A program made the position numbers and the translations under genes. Shown in pieces: positions 1 through 7,344 of a DNA stretch of 64,000 bases. The notes beneath the pieces are model-generated. The model searched no databases and had not been told where the DNA came from. It saw only the letters and a program-made list of their open reading frames with translations. Every line of letters begins with the position of its first letter. Within the stretch, counting starts at the first letter, position 1. This DNA comes from GCA-2733415 sp965178655. GTDB lineage: Bacteria; Bacteroidota; Bacteroidia; Flavobacteriales; Flavobacteriaceae. Where the stretch lies: assembly GCA_965178655.1 (NCBI GenBank), contig OZ238266.1, positions 1 to 64,000 of the forward strand, given 5' to 3'.

Positions 1-923
1 CTAAAACCATACTGAAAAAACAAATCGTTTAAATTTAAGTCTTTGCCAATAGCTAATGTTTTACCGTGTTGTGATAGGCTATCCATTTCGGCATGTACGG
101 CATCAATTAGCCAAACCGATTTTCCGCCGCGAACCATATATTGGTCTAAGGCATATTTTTCGCTATCAGTAAATGGCTTTTGTGGTTTGGCACAAATTAA
201 GACATCTAATTGTTGTAAGTTTTTTGTAGTTTCTTCGGGTGTTTTAGAAACATTATTTAGGGCAAAAGGAACAATTTGGTAATGTTCTGAAAGTGTATTT
301 AAAAAATCATATACATATTTACTTTCTAAAGGCTTGTTGCCTAACAATATTCCTATTTTTTTAGGTTGTACGGTACTAAGGTTTTTAATAGCGTTTGCAA
401 AGGCGTATTCTAAGTGCTGTACCGAGTTATTAATGCGTTCCGAAGCATTATTAGTGTTGGTTTTTAATAATGGTACTTTAGCTACTTTTTGTTTGTAATT
501 AACTACTGCCCATGGAAAAATAACCTCTTGAGCAGTTTTTCCGTTTTCTTTGGTGGCCACTCGTAGCGCAGGCATTTCAAATTTTTCCATTTCAGAAATA
601 AGCACATTTAGGTCCTCATTTTCATCTTTAGGATTAATATAATTTACAATAATATGGTTGTTAATAGCGCTAAATTCTTCTAATAGATAATTGGTTTCAT
701 CTTGAAGACGTTTAAATTCTGATGGCATATTTCCTGTCAAGAAAACATCTATATAAATAGGAGCATCTATGGTGTTTATAGCCTTTTTTGAAGCGTCGGA
801 AAGGGTGTATCTACCATCTTGTGTGGTGTCAATCCTGCTATAAAACACATTACTTAGTAGGTGTACTATAACAAAAGCTAGTAAAGCTAAAAGACTGGTT
901 AAAAGATGTTTTTTATACTGCAT
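1..923 (-). CDS. gldG: Gliding motility ABC transporter auxiliary protein GldG (partial, C-terminus outside window)
   Basis: The reverse strand reads without a stop from ATG at 921-923 to the window edge, giving about 307 residues. It begins MQYKKHLLTSLLALLAF, a single N-terminal membrane anchor, followed by a large predicted periplasmic region with the pattern seen in GldG (TQDGRYTLSDASKKAI, then NPKDENEDLN and IGILLGNKP). GldG is the auxiliary subunit of the GldA-GldF-GldG ABC-type transporter that some flavobacteria need for gliding. GldF is encoded just upstream, with one extra gene between. The start overlaps the stop of that intervening gene by one base (TAATG), so translation is probably coupled. 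The 3' part and the second membrane segment expected in the family lie beyond base 1. The identity rests on family pattern and context, and I am fairly sure of it. Confidence 0.85.
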   Translation of the reverse strand, partial: MQYKKHLLTSLLALLAFVIVHLLSNVFYSRIDTTQDGRYTLSDASKKAINTIDAPIYIDVFLTGNMPSEFKRLQDETNYLLEEFSAINNHIIVNYINPKDENEDLNVLISEMEKFEMPALRVATKENGKTAQEVIFPWAVVNYKQKVAKVPLLKTNTNNASERINNSVQHLEYAFANAIKNLSTVQPKKIGILLGNKPLESKYVYDFLNTLSEHYQIVPFALNNVSKTPEETTKNLQQLDVLICAKPQKPFTDSEKYALDQYMVRGGKSVWLIDAVHAEMDSLSQHGKTLAIGKDLNLNDLFFQYGF

Positions 924-1474
924 TATTGCGCTGTGTTGTGTTGTAAAATACTATCGGTAGCTATGTTGGCACGGTCTTTTTCTGATGCTACTATAAAAGT
1001 AGATTGAGAAAGCTTTACACTTATAAGGCTATCATTTTTAAAACGGATACAAATATCTTCCTTTGTAGGTTTGAATACTCCAGGAATCACACCCAATCCG
1101 TAGTTCCAAACATTAGCATCAAAATCATTTGTGTCACTATTCCAACCAAACCATTCCGAAGGCCCTAGTAATTGTTTTATGTCAGATTTACTATGAGATA
1201 ATAAAAACTTGGTTGCTATCATGTTGTCAATCATTTCATAGCGTAAACCAGGCTTTTTAGTCCATTGTTCGTTGTTAAATTCTTTTTGATGGTGGTAAGG
1301 TAAAAATATAGTTAATATAGGATACCATATATAAAAATATACCAGTGGTGTTATTAGTATAGCTAATAAAGCAATACGCCATTTTTTAGTATCATCAATA
1401 GTTTTTAAAAAGAGATACAATGCAATGGCAATTGCAATACAAGAGAGTAGTAGTATAGGTGTGAGTAATAACAT
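923..1474 (-). CDS. Two-TM membrane protein of unknown function between gldF and gldG
   Basis: The product has 183 residues. Two hydrophobic segments lie at about 2-23 and 33-60, followed by a soluble tail of about 120 residues. The tail contains KQLLGPSEWFGWN, VWNYGLGVIPG and ICIRFKNDSLISVKL. The order 'LLGxP ... W.Y.LG ... F.ND.L' resembles the small SmpA/BamE-like repeat fold found in many bacterial lipoproteins and membrane proteins, but that resemblance is my inference. The gene overlaps gldF upstream and gldG downstream by one base each (TAATG junctions), so it is fully embedded in the gldFG unit and must be co-translated with it. gldF and gldG are normally adjacent in flavobacteria, so this gene looks like an insertion into the operon. 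No function can be assigned. Confidence 0.8.
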   Translation of the reverse strand: MLLLTPILLLSCIAIAIALYLFLKTIDDTKKWRIALLAILITPLVYFYIWYPILTIFLPYHHQKEFNNEQWTKKPGLRYEMIDNMIATKFLLSHSKSDIKQLLGPSEWFGWNSDTNDFDANVWNYGLGVIPGVFKPTKEDICIRFKNDSLISVKLSQSTFIVASEKDRANIATDSILQHNTAQ

Positions 1475-2184
1475 TATTTTTGAGAAAGTGTTTGTGTAGT
1501 AAAAAATAAAAATAACCCAGAAATACTAATGAAATATATCATATCTCTGCTGTCAATAATTCCTCTGCTCATGGTTTCAAAATGAGGTTTTATACCCCAA
1601 TTGGCAATAGCAAGATTACTACTTTCCACAATGCTATAAAAGCCATAATAGGCTACAAAGCAAAGTAGCGCAGCTACCATAAAGGCTACAATTTGGTTGT
1701 TTGTTATTGCAGAAGCAAAAATACCCATAGCAGTATAGCACATTGCAATTCCAAGTAATCCAACATAAGCGCCTAAAACAGCACCTAAATCTATACTTCC
1801 TATAGGATTTCCTAATTGGTAAACAGTATAGACGTATAATACTGATGGCAGTACTGCAATGCATATAAGTACTAATGCGCCTAAATATTTTCCTAATACC
1901 AATTGCCATTTGTGTATTGGCATGGTTTGTAATAATTCTAAAGTACCTTGTTTTTTCTCTTCCGAAAAACTTTTCATGGTAATGGCAGGAATTAAGAATA
2001 TAAATATCCATGGTGCCAGATAAAAGAAACCAGATAAGTCTGCAAAGCCATAATCAAAAATATTAAACTCACCTTTAAACACCCATAAAAACAGACCGTT
2101 TAGAGTTATAAATAACCCAATAACTAAATAGCCTACTGGCGTGGAAAAAAAATGTTGTATTTCCTTTTTTAAAATGGCAAACAT
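1474..2184 (-). CDS. gldF: Gliding motility ABC transporter permease GldF
   Basis: This is a 236-residue integral membrane protein of the ABC-2 permease type with about six hydrophobic segments. It starts MFAILKKEIQHFFSTPVGYLV. The cytoplasmic stretch TMKSFSEEKKQGTLELLQTMPI is the coupling region typical of ABC-2 permeases that work with a separate ATPase. GldF is the membrane subunit of the GldAFG transporter used for gliding motility in flavobacteria. The ATPase gene gldA is not in this window. The gene begins 4 bases after the degenerate DEAD-box-like gene and overlaps the next membrane-protein gene by one base. The length fits the family (about 240 residues). The C-terminal end (SGLFLFFTTQTLSQK) is a final membrane helix. 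Confidence 0.9.
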   Translation of the reverse strand: MFAILKKEIQHFFSTPVGYLVIGLFITLNGLFLWVFKGEFNIFDYGFADLSGFFYLAPWIFIFLIPAITMKSFSEEKKQGTLELLQTMPIHKWQLVLGKYLGALVLICIAVLPSVLYVYTVYQLGNPIGSIDLGAVLGAYVGLLGIAMCYTAMGIFASAITNNQIVAFMVAALLCFVAYYGFYSIVESSNLAIANWGIKPHFETMSRGIIDSRDMIYFISISGLFLFFTTQTLSQK

Positions 2185-2188
2185 TGGT

Positions 2189-2800
2189 TTATAATGTTAC
2201 AGTTTGAGCGTTAGACATATAGTGGTTCTCAAAACGTTTAAATTTTGGGTAATATTGGTCAGCAAAAATTAAATACTGGCATTTTGTAATACTTTCAGAC
2301 AGGCGAATAATATCGGCATGTAGGTTGTTTTTACTTAAGAAAACACCATCATCTATTGCTAATAGCTGAAGTTCTCCGAGGTTAATACCATTAATAAGAT
2401 ATAGTTTGCTTAAGCGTTTAGGCGTGGCAATAACGACATCTACGCCATAGTAAATGTCCTCTTTTTGAAACTCAATATTATACTCGTCATATGCGGCATA
2501 TACCCGTAAATCAGTACCGCGTGTAAATTTATTAAAGGCTGCCTCTAAAACTTGCGCTGCTTTTTTGTCTTTCACAAAAATTAGCGCCCTTGGGGCATCA
2601 TCAAAAGCACTTGCTTTTAGCTTATGTATGGTACTTATAATCAAGGCCGTTGTTTTTCCTGAACCATCAGGAGCAATTCCAAAAATATTGGCACCACTTT
2701 TAATTTTAGAGAGTATTGCTTTCTGGAATGGAGTTGGGGCTGTAACAGGTATTCTGTCCATTGCAGCTAAAAGATCTGGATGTAATTTTTTAAATGACAT
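2189..2800 (-). CDS. Truncated DEAD/DEAH-box helicase-like protein with only the first RecA domain
   Basis: The 203-residue protein has the opening motifs of a DEAD-box helicase. It shows a Q-like motif (APTPFQKAIL), a Walker A-like GSGKTTA, a motif Ia region (RALIFVKDKKAAQ) and ATPKRL in the place of motif Ib. The motif II position reads AIDDGVF instead of DEAD. The usual SAT is replaced by FADQ. The protein then ends, so the second RecA domain with the arginine finger is absent. It is therefore unlikely to be a working helicase, although it may still bind ATP or RNA. It lies directly upstream of gldF (4-base gap) and probably shares its transcript. The frame is intact and codon use looks like that of the neighbours, so it appears maintained and not a fresh pseudogene. 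Its role is unknown. Confidence 0.75.
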   Translation of the reverse strand: MSFKKLHPDLLAAMDRIPVTAPTPFQKAILSKIKSGANIFGIAPDGSGKTTALIISTIHKLKASAFDDAPRALIFVKDKKAAQVLEAAFNKFTRGTDLRVYAAYDEYNIEFQKEDIYYGVDVVIATPKRLSKLYLINGINLGELQLLAIDDGVFLSKNNLHADIIRLSESITKCQYLIFADQYYPKFKRFENHYMSNAQTVTL

Positions 2801-2876
2801 GTGTGGTGTTTCTATTTTCTATAGTGCAAGATACGCTAAGCATTAGAATACCTTGTTTAAATTATTTTTTTTGTTG

Positions 2877-3179
2877 TTAATTAGCCGGTAAACTTTCAAG
2901 TCTATCTACGCTCCATGCTTCAGGTTTAGCATTAAACATAGGTTTGGTAACTGCCCAGATTCCCTTAAATAAATTGGAGTGTCTGTAGTTGTTTAGTGCC
3001 TCTTCATTGTTCCAATAACTATAGGTGAAAAACACATTCTTATTGTGTTTGTCTTGATACAGTTCTAAAAACTGACAACCTTCAAAATGTCTTATTTGCT
3101 GCTTTTTTTGCTCAAAATTTTCTAAAAATTGAGGAATATGATGCTCAGATAAGCTAAGTTTTACAATTCGTATTAACAT
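2877..3179 (-). CDS. Antibiotic biosynthesis monooxygenase (ABM) domain protein
   Basis: The product has 100 residues and is one whole ABM domain, a dimeric ferredoxin-like fold. The family signs are MLIRIVKLSL at the start, FEGCQFLELYQD in the middle, and FFTYSYWNNEEALNNYRHSNLF. ABM proteins include quinol and heme-degrading monooxygenases as well as many small proteins with no known substrate, so the reaction cannot be stated. It starts three bases after the stop of the SAM hydrolase gene, which indicates one transcript with that gene. A gap of 76 bases separates it from the DEAD-like gene. I am sure of the fold and unsure of the function. Confidence 0.8.
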   Translation of the reverse strand: MLIRIVKLSLSEHHIPQFLENFEQKKQQIRHFEGCQFLELYQDKHNKNVFFTYSYWNNEEALNNYRHSNLFKGIWAVTKPMFNAKPEAWSVDRLESLPAN

Positions 3180-3181
3180 AA

Positions 3182-4018
3182 TTAATGGTCTAAAAATGCA
3201 ACAGAAACACTATCTCTATGGCTTATGCCTAATAATGATGATGCACCACCACTGGTTTGTAAGCTACCTTTGTAAAGAATAATTTCTAGTTGATTGTTGG
3301 AGTTGTATAAGGCTATTCGTTTTCCGTTTTGCAATAAATCATTGCTTGGTTTTTTCTTGTTTGCTGCTTCTCCGTAAGTGTTGTAAATAGTATCAAATGT
3401 AAAATTACGAATGGTAATGCGTATTGCTCTACCTTTTGCTATACGGGTAATAAGGTCTTTGCTAATAGTAGTAATTATATTTCCGTAGTTATCAATATAT
3501 TGTACATGACCAACAATAAGCGAGTTGTCTGGGTTTACAACAGGCGTCATATTGGTAACTTCCTTAAGCTTGTTAAAAGGTCTTCCTACTAAGTCCATAC
3601 TACCACCACGTGCTAGGTGACAGGCAATTTTTGTAAAAACATTTTTGACTGGAAAGTTGTCGTTTTCCTCTTGGTTTGTTGTAATTTCTATAACTTTTTC
3701 TGGAGCTATAATAGTTGCTAAGATTGACAATATACCGTTGTTTGCGCAAATAAAGTAATGACCGTTACAGTACATTACTAAATGATTATTTTGCGTGCTA
3801 AGTTCTGCGTCAAGACCAATAATATGAATACTTCCTTCAGGAAAATGATGGTATGCATTTTTTAGAATATATGCAGCCTCAGTATAATTAAAAGGTGTAA
3901 TTTGATGAGAAATATCAACAATGGTTGTTTCGGGAATTTCGGTATAGATAGCGCCTTTTACAGCCGCAACATAATGGTCTTTAAGTCCGAAATCAGTTGT
4001 TAAGGTAATTATTGCCAT
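3182..4018 (-). CDS. SAM hydrolase / SAM hydroxide adenosyltransferase (DUF62 family)
   Basis: This 278-residue protein begins MAIITLTTDFGLKDHYVAAVKG. The TDFG and DHYV residues form the nucleoside-binding opening of the DUF62 (fluorinase/chlorinase-like) family. CANNGILS near residue 90 and YIDNYGNIITTI near residue 168 are other conserved points. Bacterial members without the halide insertion hydrolyse S-adenosylmethionine to adenosine and methionine, so that is the likely activity here. The ATG is clear and no better upstream start exists. The gene is divergent from phoH, with 96 bases between them, and leads a short unit with the ABM gene. Halogenase activity is unlikely from the family type, but this has not been tested. 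Confidence 0.85.
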   Translation of the reverse strand: MAIITLTTDFGLKDHYVAAVKGAIYTEIPETTIVDISHQITPFNYTEAAYILKNAYHHFPEGSIHIIGLDAELSTQNNHLVMYCNGHYFICANNGILSILATIIAPEKVIEITTNQEENDNFPVKNVFTKIACHLARGGSMDLVGRPFNKLKEVTNMTPVVNPDNSLIVGHVQYIDNYGNIITTISKDLITRIAKGRAIRITIRNFTFDTIYNTYGEAANKKKPSNDLLQNGKRIALYNSNNQLEIILYKGSLQTSGGASSLLGISHRDSVSVAFLDH

Positions 4019-4060
4019 TAATAAATTGTTGATTGTTAGGTTAGCCTAAACAAAATTGCG

Positions 4061-4068
4061 TAATTTTG
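4061..4068 (+). promoter_or_regulatory. Putative -7 element of the phoH promoter
   Basis: TAATTTTG matches the Bacteroidota -7 consensus TAnnTTTG and lies about 50 bases before the phoH start. No TTG lies at the ideal 19-20 base spacing upstream (the nearest is at 4033-4035). A short inverted repeat, TTAGG-TTAG-CCTAA, sits just upstream of this element and could be an operator. Confidence 0.45.
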
Positions 4069-4114
4069 CGGAGTAAAACTAATCATTTTTTACTTAATTT
4101 ACAGTAAACACACC

Positions 4115-5074
4115 TTGCTTTTGAAAGAACTTGTATTTGAACTTACCGAAATTAACCCAAGAGAGTTTTGTGGCGAGCAAAATAGTACTATTCATGCACT
4201 AAAAAAGTACTTTCCTAAACTTAAAATTGTTGCTAGAGGTAACAAAATTAAAGCTATTGGGGCATCGGATATTTTAGAAGAATTCGATAAACGAATGCGA
4301 TTATTAGTTTTACATTTCACCAAATATAATGTATTAAATGAAGACAGTATAGAGCAAGTACTTACTTCAGACGCAAATGAAAGTAGAGTGCAAATATCTA
4401 AAAATTCTGATGCTGTATTGGTACATGGTGTGGGAGGAAAGGCTATAAAAGCCCAGTCTGTTAATCAAAAAAAATTAGTTGCTACAGCTTTAAAAAACGA
4501 TATGCTATTTGCTGTTGGTCCTGCAGGAACAGGAAAAACATATACAGCAGTTGCATTGGCAGTTCGTGCTTTAAAAGCAAAAGAGGTAAAGCGTATTATT
4601 TTAACACGGCCAGCAGTTGAAGCAGGAGAAAACTTAGGTTTTTTACCTGGAGATATGAAGGAGAAATTAGACCCGTATATGCAACCATTATATGATGCAT
4701 TGCGAGATATGATTCCAGCAGAAAAGTTAGCCTCACATATAGAAAAAGGCATAGTGCAAATAGCACCATTAGCTTTTATGCGTGGTAGAACATTAGATAA
4801 TGCTTTTGTTATTTTAGATGAAGCACAAAATACTACTAGGGCACAGATGAAAATGTTTTTAACCCGTATGGGAAAAAATGCGAGGTTTATTATAACAGGA
4901 GATCCGGGCCAGATAGATTTGCCAAGACGTACTGTTTCAGGTTTAAAAGAAGCTTTATTGGTGCTAAAAGGAATTACCGGAATAGGATTTGTCTATTTAG
5001 ACGAAAAAGATGTCATTAGACATCGATTAGTAAAAAAAGTAATTACTGCCTATAAAAATATTGAAAACGAATAA
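4115..5074 (+). CDS. phoH: PhoH family ATPase
   Basis: The protein has 319 residues. The N-terminal 110 residues carry the small domain found before the ATPase in PhoH proteins. The ATPase domain shows Walker A GPAGTGKT at 135-142, LTRPAVEAGENLGFLPGD around 163-180 and Walker B FVILDEAQN at 231-239, followed by FIITGDPGQIDLP. PhoH-type proteins are cytosolic P-loop ATPases linked to RNA metabolism, and their exact role is unsettled. No ATG fits the N-terminus. The candidates are TTG at 4115 and TTG at 4121, and the second gives MKELVFEL, close to the usual family beginning. purC follows 22 bases downstream on the same strand. Identity is firm; the start may be 6 bases later. Confidence 0.92.
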   Translation: MLLKELVFELTEINPREFCGEQNSTIHALKKYFPKLKIVARGNKIKAIGASDILEEFDKRMRLLVLHFTKYNVLNEDSIEQVLTSDANESRVQISKNSDAVLVHGVGGKAIKAQSVNQKKLVATALKNDMLFAVGPAGTGKTYTAVALAVRALKAKEVKRIILTRPAVEAGENLGFLPGDMKEKLDPYMQPLYDALRDMIPAEKLASHIEKGIVQIAPLAFMRGRTLDNAFVILDEAQNTTRAQMKMFLTRMGKNARFIITGDPGQIDLPRRTVSGLKEALLVLKGITGIGFVYLDEKDVIRHRLVKKVITAYKNIENE

Positions 5075-5096
5075 TATAACACTATACTAAATATTT

Positions 5097-6044
5097 ATGA
5101 GTACTACGATTAACGATACCAATTTTAATTTTCCAGGTCAGCAAAATATCTATAAAGGAAAAGTGCGAGAGGTGTATAATATTAACAATGAAAAGTTAGT
5201 CATGATTGCCTCTGATAGGTTATCGGCATTTGATGTTATTATGCCAAAGCAAATACCATATAAAGGACAAATACTAAATCAGATAGCTGCAAAAATGATG
5301 GCAGAAACAGTTGATATTGTTCCTAATTGGATTTTAGCAACACCAGACCCTAACGTAGCAGTAGGACATTTATGTGAGCCATTTAAAGTAGAAATGGTTA
5401 TTAGAGGATATTTGGCAGGTCACGCTGCAAGAGAATATGCTTTAGGGAAACGTATGTTATGCGGTGTAGCATTGCCAGAAGGTTTAAAAGAAAACGACAA
5501 ATTACCACAGCCAATTATTACACCTTCTACAAAAGCAGATAATGGAGCACATGACGAAGATATTTCTCGTGAAGATATTTTAGCAAACGGAATTGTTAGC
5601 GAGGCAGATTATGTGGTGTTAGAGCAGTACACACAGGCTTTATTTGAACGTGGTAGTGCAATAGCAGATAAACGTGGCTTAATATTAGTAGATACCAAAT
5701 ATGAATTTGGTAAAACTACCGATGGTAAGATTGTATTAATTGATGAGATTCACACACCAGATTCTTCTCGTTATTTTTATAAAGAAGGGTATCAGTTAAG
5801 ACAAGATGCTAATGAAGCGCAAAAACAATTATCTAAAGAGTTTGTGAGGCAATGGTTAATTGAAAATGGATTTCAAGGGAAAGACGGACAGCAAATACCA
5901 GAAATGTCTTCTCAGAAAATTGAAGAAATATCAGCACGCTATATAGAATTGTATGAGCAAATTACAGGCGAAAAATTTGTAAAAGCATCTGTGACAAATA
6001 TAGCATCTCGTATAGAAAATAATGTATTGGCTTATTTAGGGTAG
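5097..6044 (+). CDS. purC: Phosphoribosylaminoimidazole-succinocarboxamide synthase (SAICAR synthase)
   Basis: The 315-residue enzyme makes SAICAR from CAIR, aspartate and ATP in purine synthesis. The conserved points are YKGKVREVYNI near residue 19, ASDRLSAFDVIMP near 39, VIRGYLAGHA near 101 and LIDEIHTPDSSRYF near 219. The length is of the longer SAICAR synthase type (about 300-317) rather than the 237-residue E. coli form. The gene follows phoH closely and is probably in the same transcript. It ends 17 bases before a strong inverted-repeat terminator shared with rplS on the opposite strand. Confidence 0.96.
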   Translation: MSTTINDTNFNFPGQQNIYKGKVREVYNINNEKLVMIASDRLSAFDVIMPKQIPYKGQILNQIAAKMMAETVDIVPNWILATPDPNVAVGHLCEPFKVEMVIRGYLAGHAAREYALGKRMLCGVALPEGLKENDKLPQPIITPSTKADNGAHDEDISREDILANGIVSEADYVVLEQYTQALFERGSAIADKRGLILVDTKYEFGKTTDGKIVLIDEIHTPDSSRYFYKEGYQLRQDANEAQKQLSKEFVRQWLIENGFQGKDGQQIPEMSSQKIEEISARYIELYEQITGEKFVKASVTNIASRIENNVLAYLG

Positions 6045-6061
6045 TACATTGTTATTTAAAA

Positions 6062-6109
6062 TTATCACAAAAAAAATCCTGTCGATTGACAGGATTTTTT
6101 TTGTGATAA
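6062..6109. terminator. Bidirectional terminator between purC and rplS (perfect 22-bp stem)
   Basis: The left arm at 6062-6083 and the right arm at 6088-6109 are perfect reverse complements with a GATT loop. The core is TCCTGTC/GACAGGA, flanked by A8 on the left and T8 on the right, so each strand has a GC-rich stem followed by a U-run. It lies between convergent genes and should stop transcription from both sides. Confidence 0.9.
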
Positions 6110-6120
6110 AATCAAAAAGA

Positions 6121-6471
6121 TTAAGCTCTTCTTTCTTTAATTCTTGCTTTCTTACCAGTAAGTTCTCTGAAGTAGAAAATTCTAGCTCTACGAACGCTAC
6201 CTTTTTTATTGATTTCAATTTTTTGTAATGCAGGCATGTTTACTGGGAATATTCTTTCTACTCCAACAGTTCCTGACATTTTTCTGATTGTAAACGTTTC
6301 AGAAGAACCATGTCCTCTACGTTGTATTACAACTCCTCTAAAAAACTGAGTTCTTGTTTTGTTACCTTCCTTAATTTCGTAAAATACTGTAATAGTATCT
6401 CCAGCACCAAATTCAGGAAATTCTTTTTTTGTTACGAATTCGTTTTGTACAAAGTTAATTAAACTTTCCAT
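6121..6471 (-). CDS. rplS: 50S ribosomal protein L19
   Basis: The 116-residue protein is typical in length for L19. It has the family signs TVFYEIKEGNKTRTQFFRGV, GSSETFTIRKMSGTVGVERIF and the closing RRARIFYFRELTGKKARIKE. L19 sits at the interface of the two ribosomal subunits. The gene is preceded by a leader of about 70 bases that may be an autoregulatory RNA (see the separate entry) and is followed by the shared terminator. trmD lies upstream on the same strand, as in the rpsP-rimM-trmD-rplS order of many bacteria, but rpsP and rimM are not here. Confidence 0.97.
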   Translation of the reverse strand: MESLINFVQNEFVTKKEFPEFGAGDTITVFYEIKEGNKTRTQFFRGVVIQRRGHGSSETFTIRKMSGTVGVERIFPVNMPALQKIEINKKGSVRRARIFYFRELTGKKARIKERRA

Positions 6472-6551
6472 ATTGTATTATTTAAATAATTGATTCAAAG
6501 CAACATACGTGATTTTCACCAGAGGTTAGTCCAAATTCGACTGCAAAAATA
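6472..6551 (-). promoter_or_regulatory. rplS promoter -7 element and candidate L19 leader RNA
   Basis: On the minus strand TATTTTTG (plus 6544-6551) matches TAnnTTTG and would start a transcript near 6537. That leaves about 65 untranslated bases before the rplS ATG. This leader holds a small hairpin, GTGA-AAA-TCAC, within CTCTGGTGAAAATCACGT. A leader RNA has been described upstream of L19 genes in flavobacteria, and this segment is in the right place for one. I have not checked it against the model. Confidence 0.45.
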
Positions 6552-6609
6552 CAGTAATTATGATAAAATACTACTTTAAAGACATGTTTTTTTGTAAAAA
6601 AGAGAAGAA

Positions 6610-7287
6610 TTAGTCTTCAAGTAAATCTGGTCTACGGTCTTGAGTGCGCTCAAAAGCTTTTTGCTCTCTCCAGGCCTCTATTTTCGGGAAATTACCAGAG
6701 AGTAGTACATCAGGAACTTCATGTCCGTTATAGTTTGCTGGTCGTGTGTAAATAGGTGGTGCTAATAAGTTGTCTTGAAAAGAATCTGTTAAGGCAGATG
6801 TTTCGTTACTCAGCACACCCGGTATTAATCGTATTACTGCATCACAAAGTACATTGGCAGCAAGTTCTCCGCCAGAAAGCACAAAATCACCAATAGATAT
6901 TTCTCGAGTAATAAATAAATCACGCACTCGCTGATCTACGCCTTTATAATGACCACATAATATAATAATGTTCTCGGTTAAAGATAATTCATTTGCAATA
7001 CCTTGGTTTAGTGTTTTTCCGTCAGGTGTCATGTAAATAACCTCATTGTAGTTCCGTTCACTTTTTAGTTTAGAAATACATAAGTCAATAGGTTCTATCA
7101 TCATAACCATTCCGGCACCGCCTCCAAACTGATAATCATCAATACTGCGTTGTTTGCTAGTGCTGTAATCTCTTAAATCATGAAAAAATACCTCTACAAT
7201 ACCTTTATCAATAGCACGCTTTAAAATAGAATCGTTAAACGGACTCTGCATTAACTCTGGTAAAATGGTAATAATATCAATTCTCAT
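6610..7287 (-). CDS. trmD: tRNA (guanine-N1-)-methyltransferase
   Basis: The 225-residue protein is a SPOUT-fold, knotted methyltransferase that makes m1G37 in tRNAs, which prevents frameshifting. The key motifs are FGGGAGMVM at 54-62, CGHYKGVDQR at 111-120 and SIGDFVLSGGE at 131-141, which build the SAM-binding trefoil knot. The tail YTRPANYNGHEVPDVLLSG is also characteristic. The length is normal. The gene lies between rplS and the coiled-coil gene on the same strand, with gaps of 138 and 57 bases. Confidence 0.97.
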   Translation of the reverse strand: MRIDIITILPELMQSPFNDSILKRAIDKGIVEVFFHDLRDYSTSKQRSIDDYQFGGGAGMVMMIEPIDLCISKLKSERNYNEVIYMTPDGKTLNQGIANELSLTENIIILCGHYKGVDQRVRDLFITREISIGDFVLSGGELAANVLCDAVIRLIPGVLSNETSALTDSFQDNLLAPPIYTRPANYNGHEVPDVLLSGNFPKIEAWREQKAFERTQDRRPDLLED

Positions 7288-7344
7288 AATAATAAATGTT
7301 TCCTTTTTTTTGTACTAAAACCCTCAGGGATTAATTTATTGTAA

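Noticed and set aside
43..282. A 79-codon frame on the plus strand at the left edge
   Set aside because: It runs antisense inside gldG, has no protein-like pattern and is a shadow of the gldG frame.
1634..2011. A 125-codon frame inside gldF on the same strand
   Set aside because: It is an alternative frame of gldF with many Cys, Tyr and Arg and no domain.
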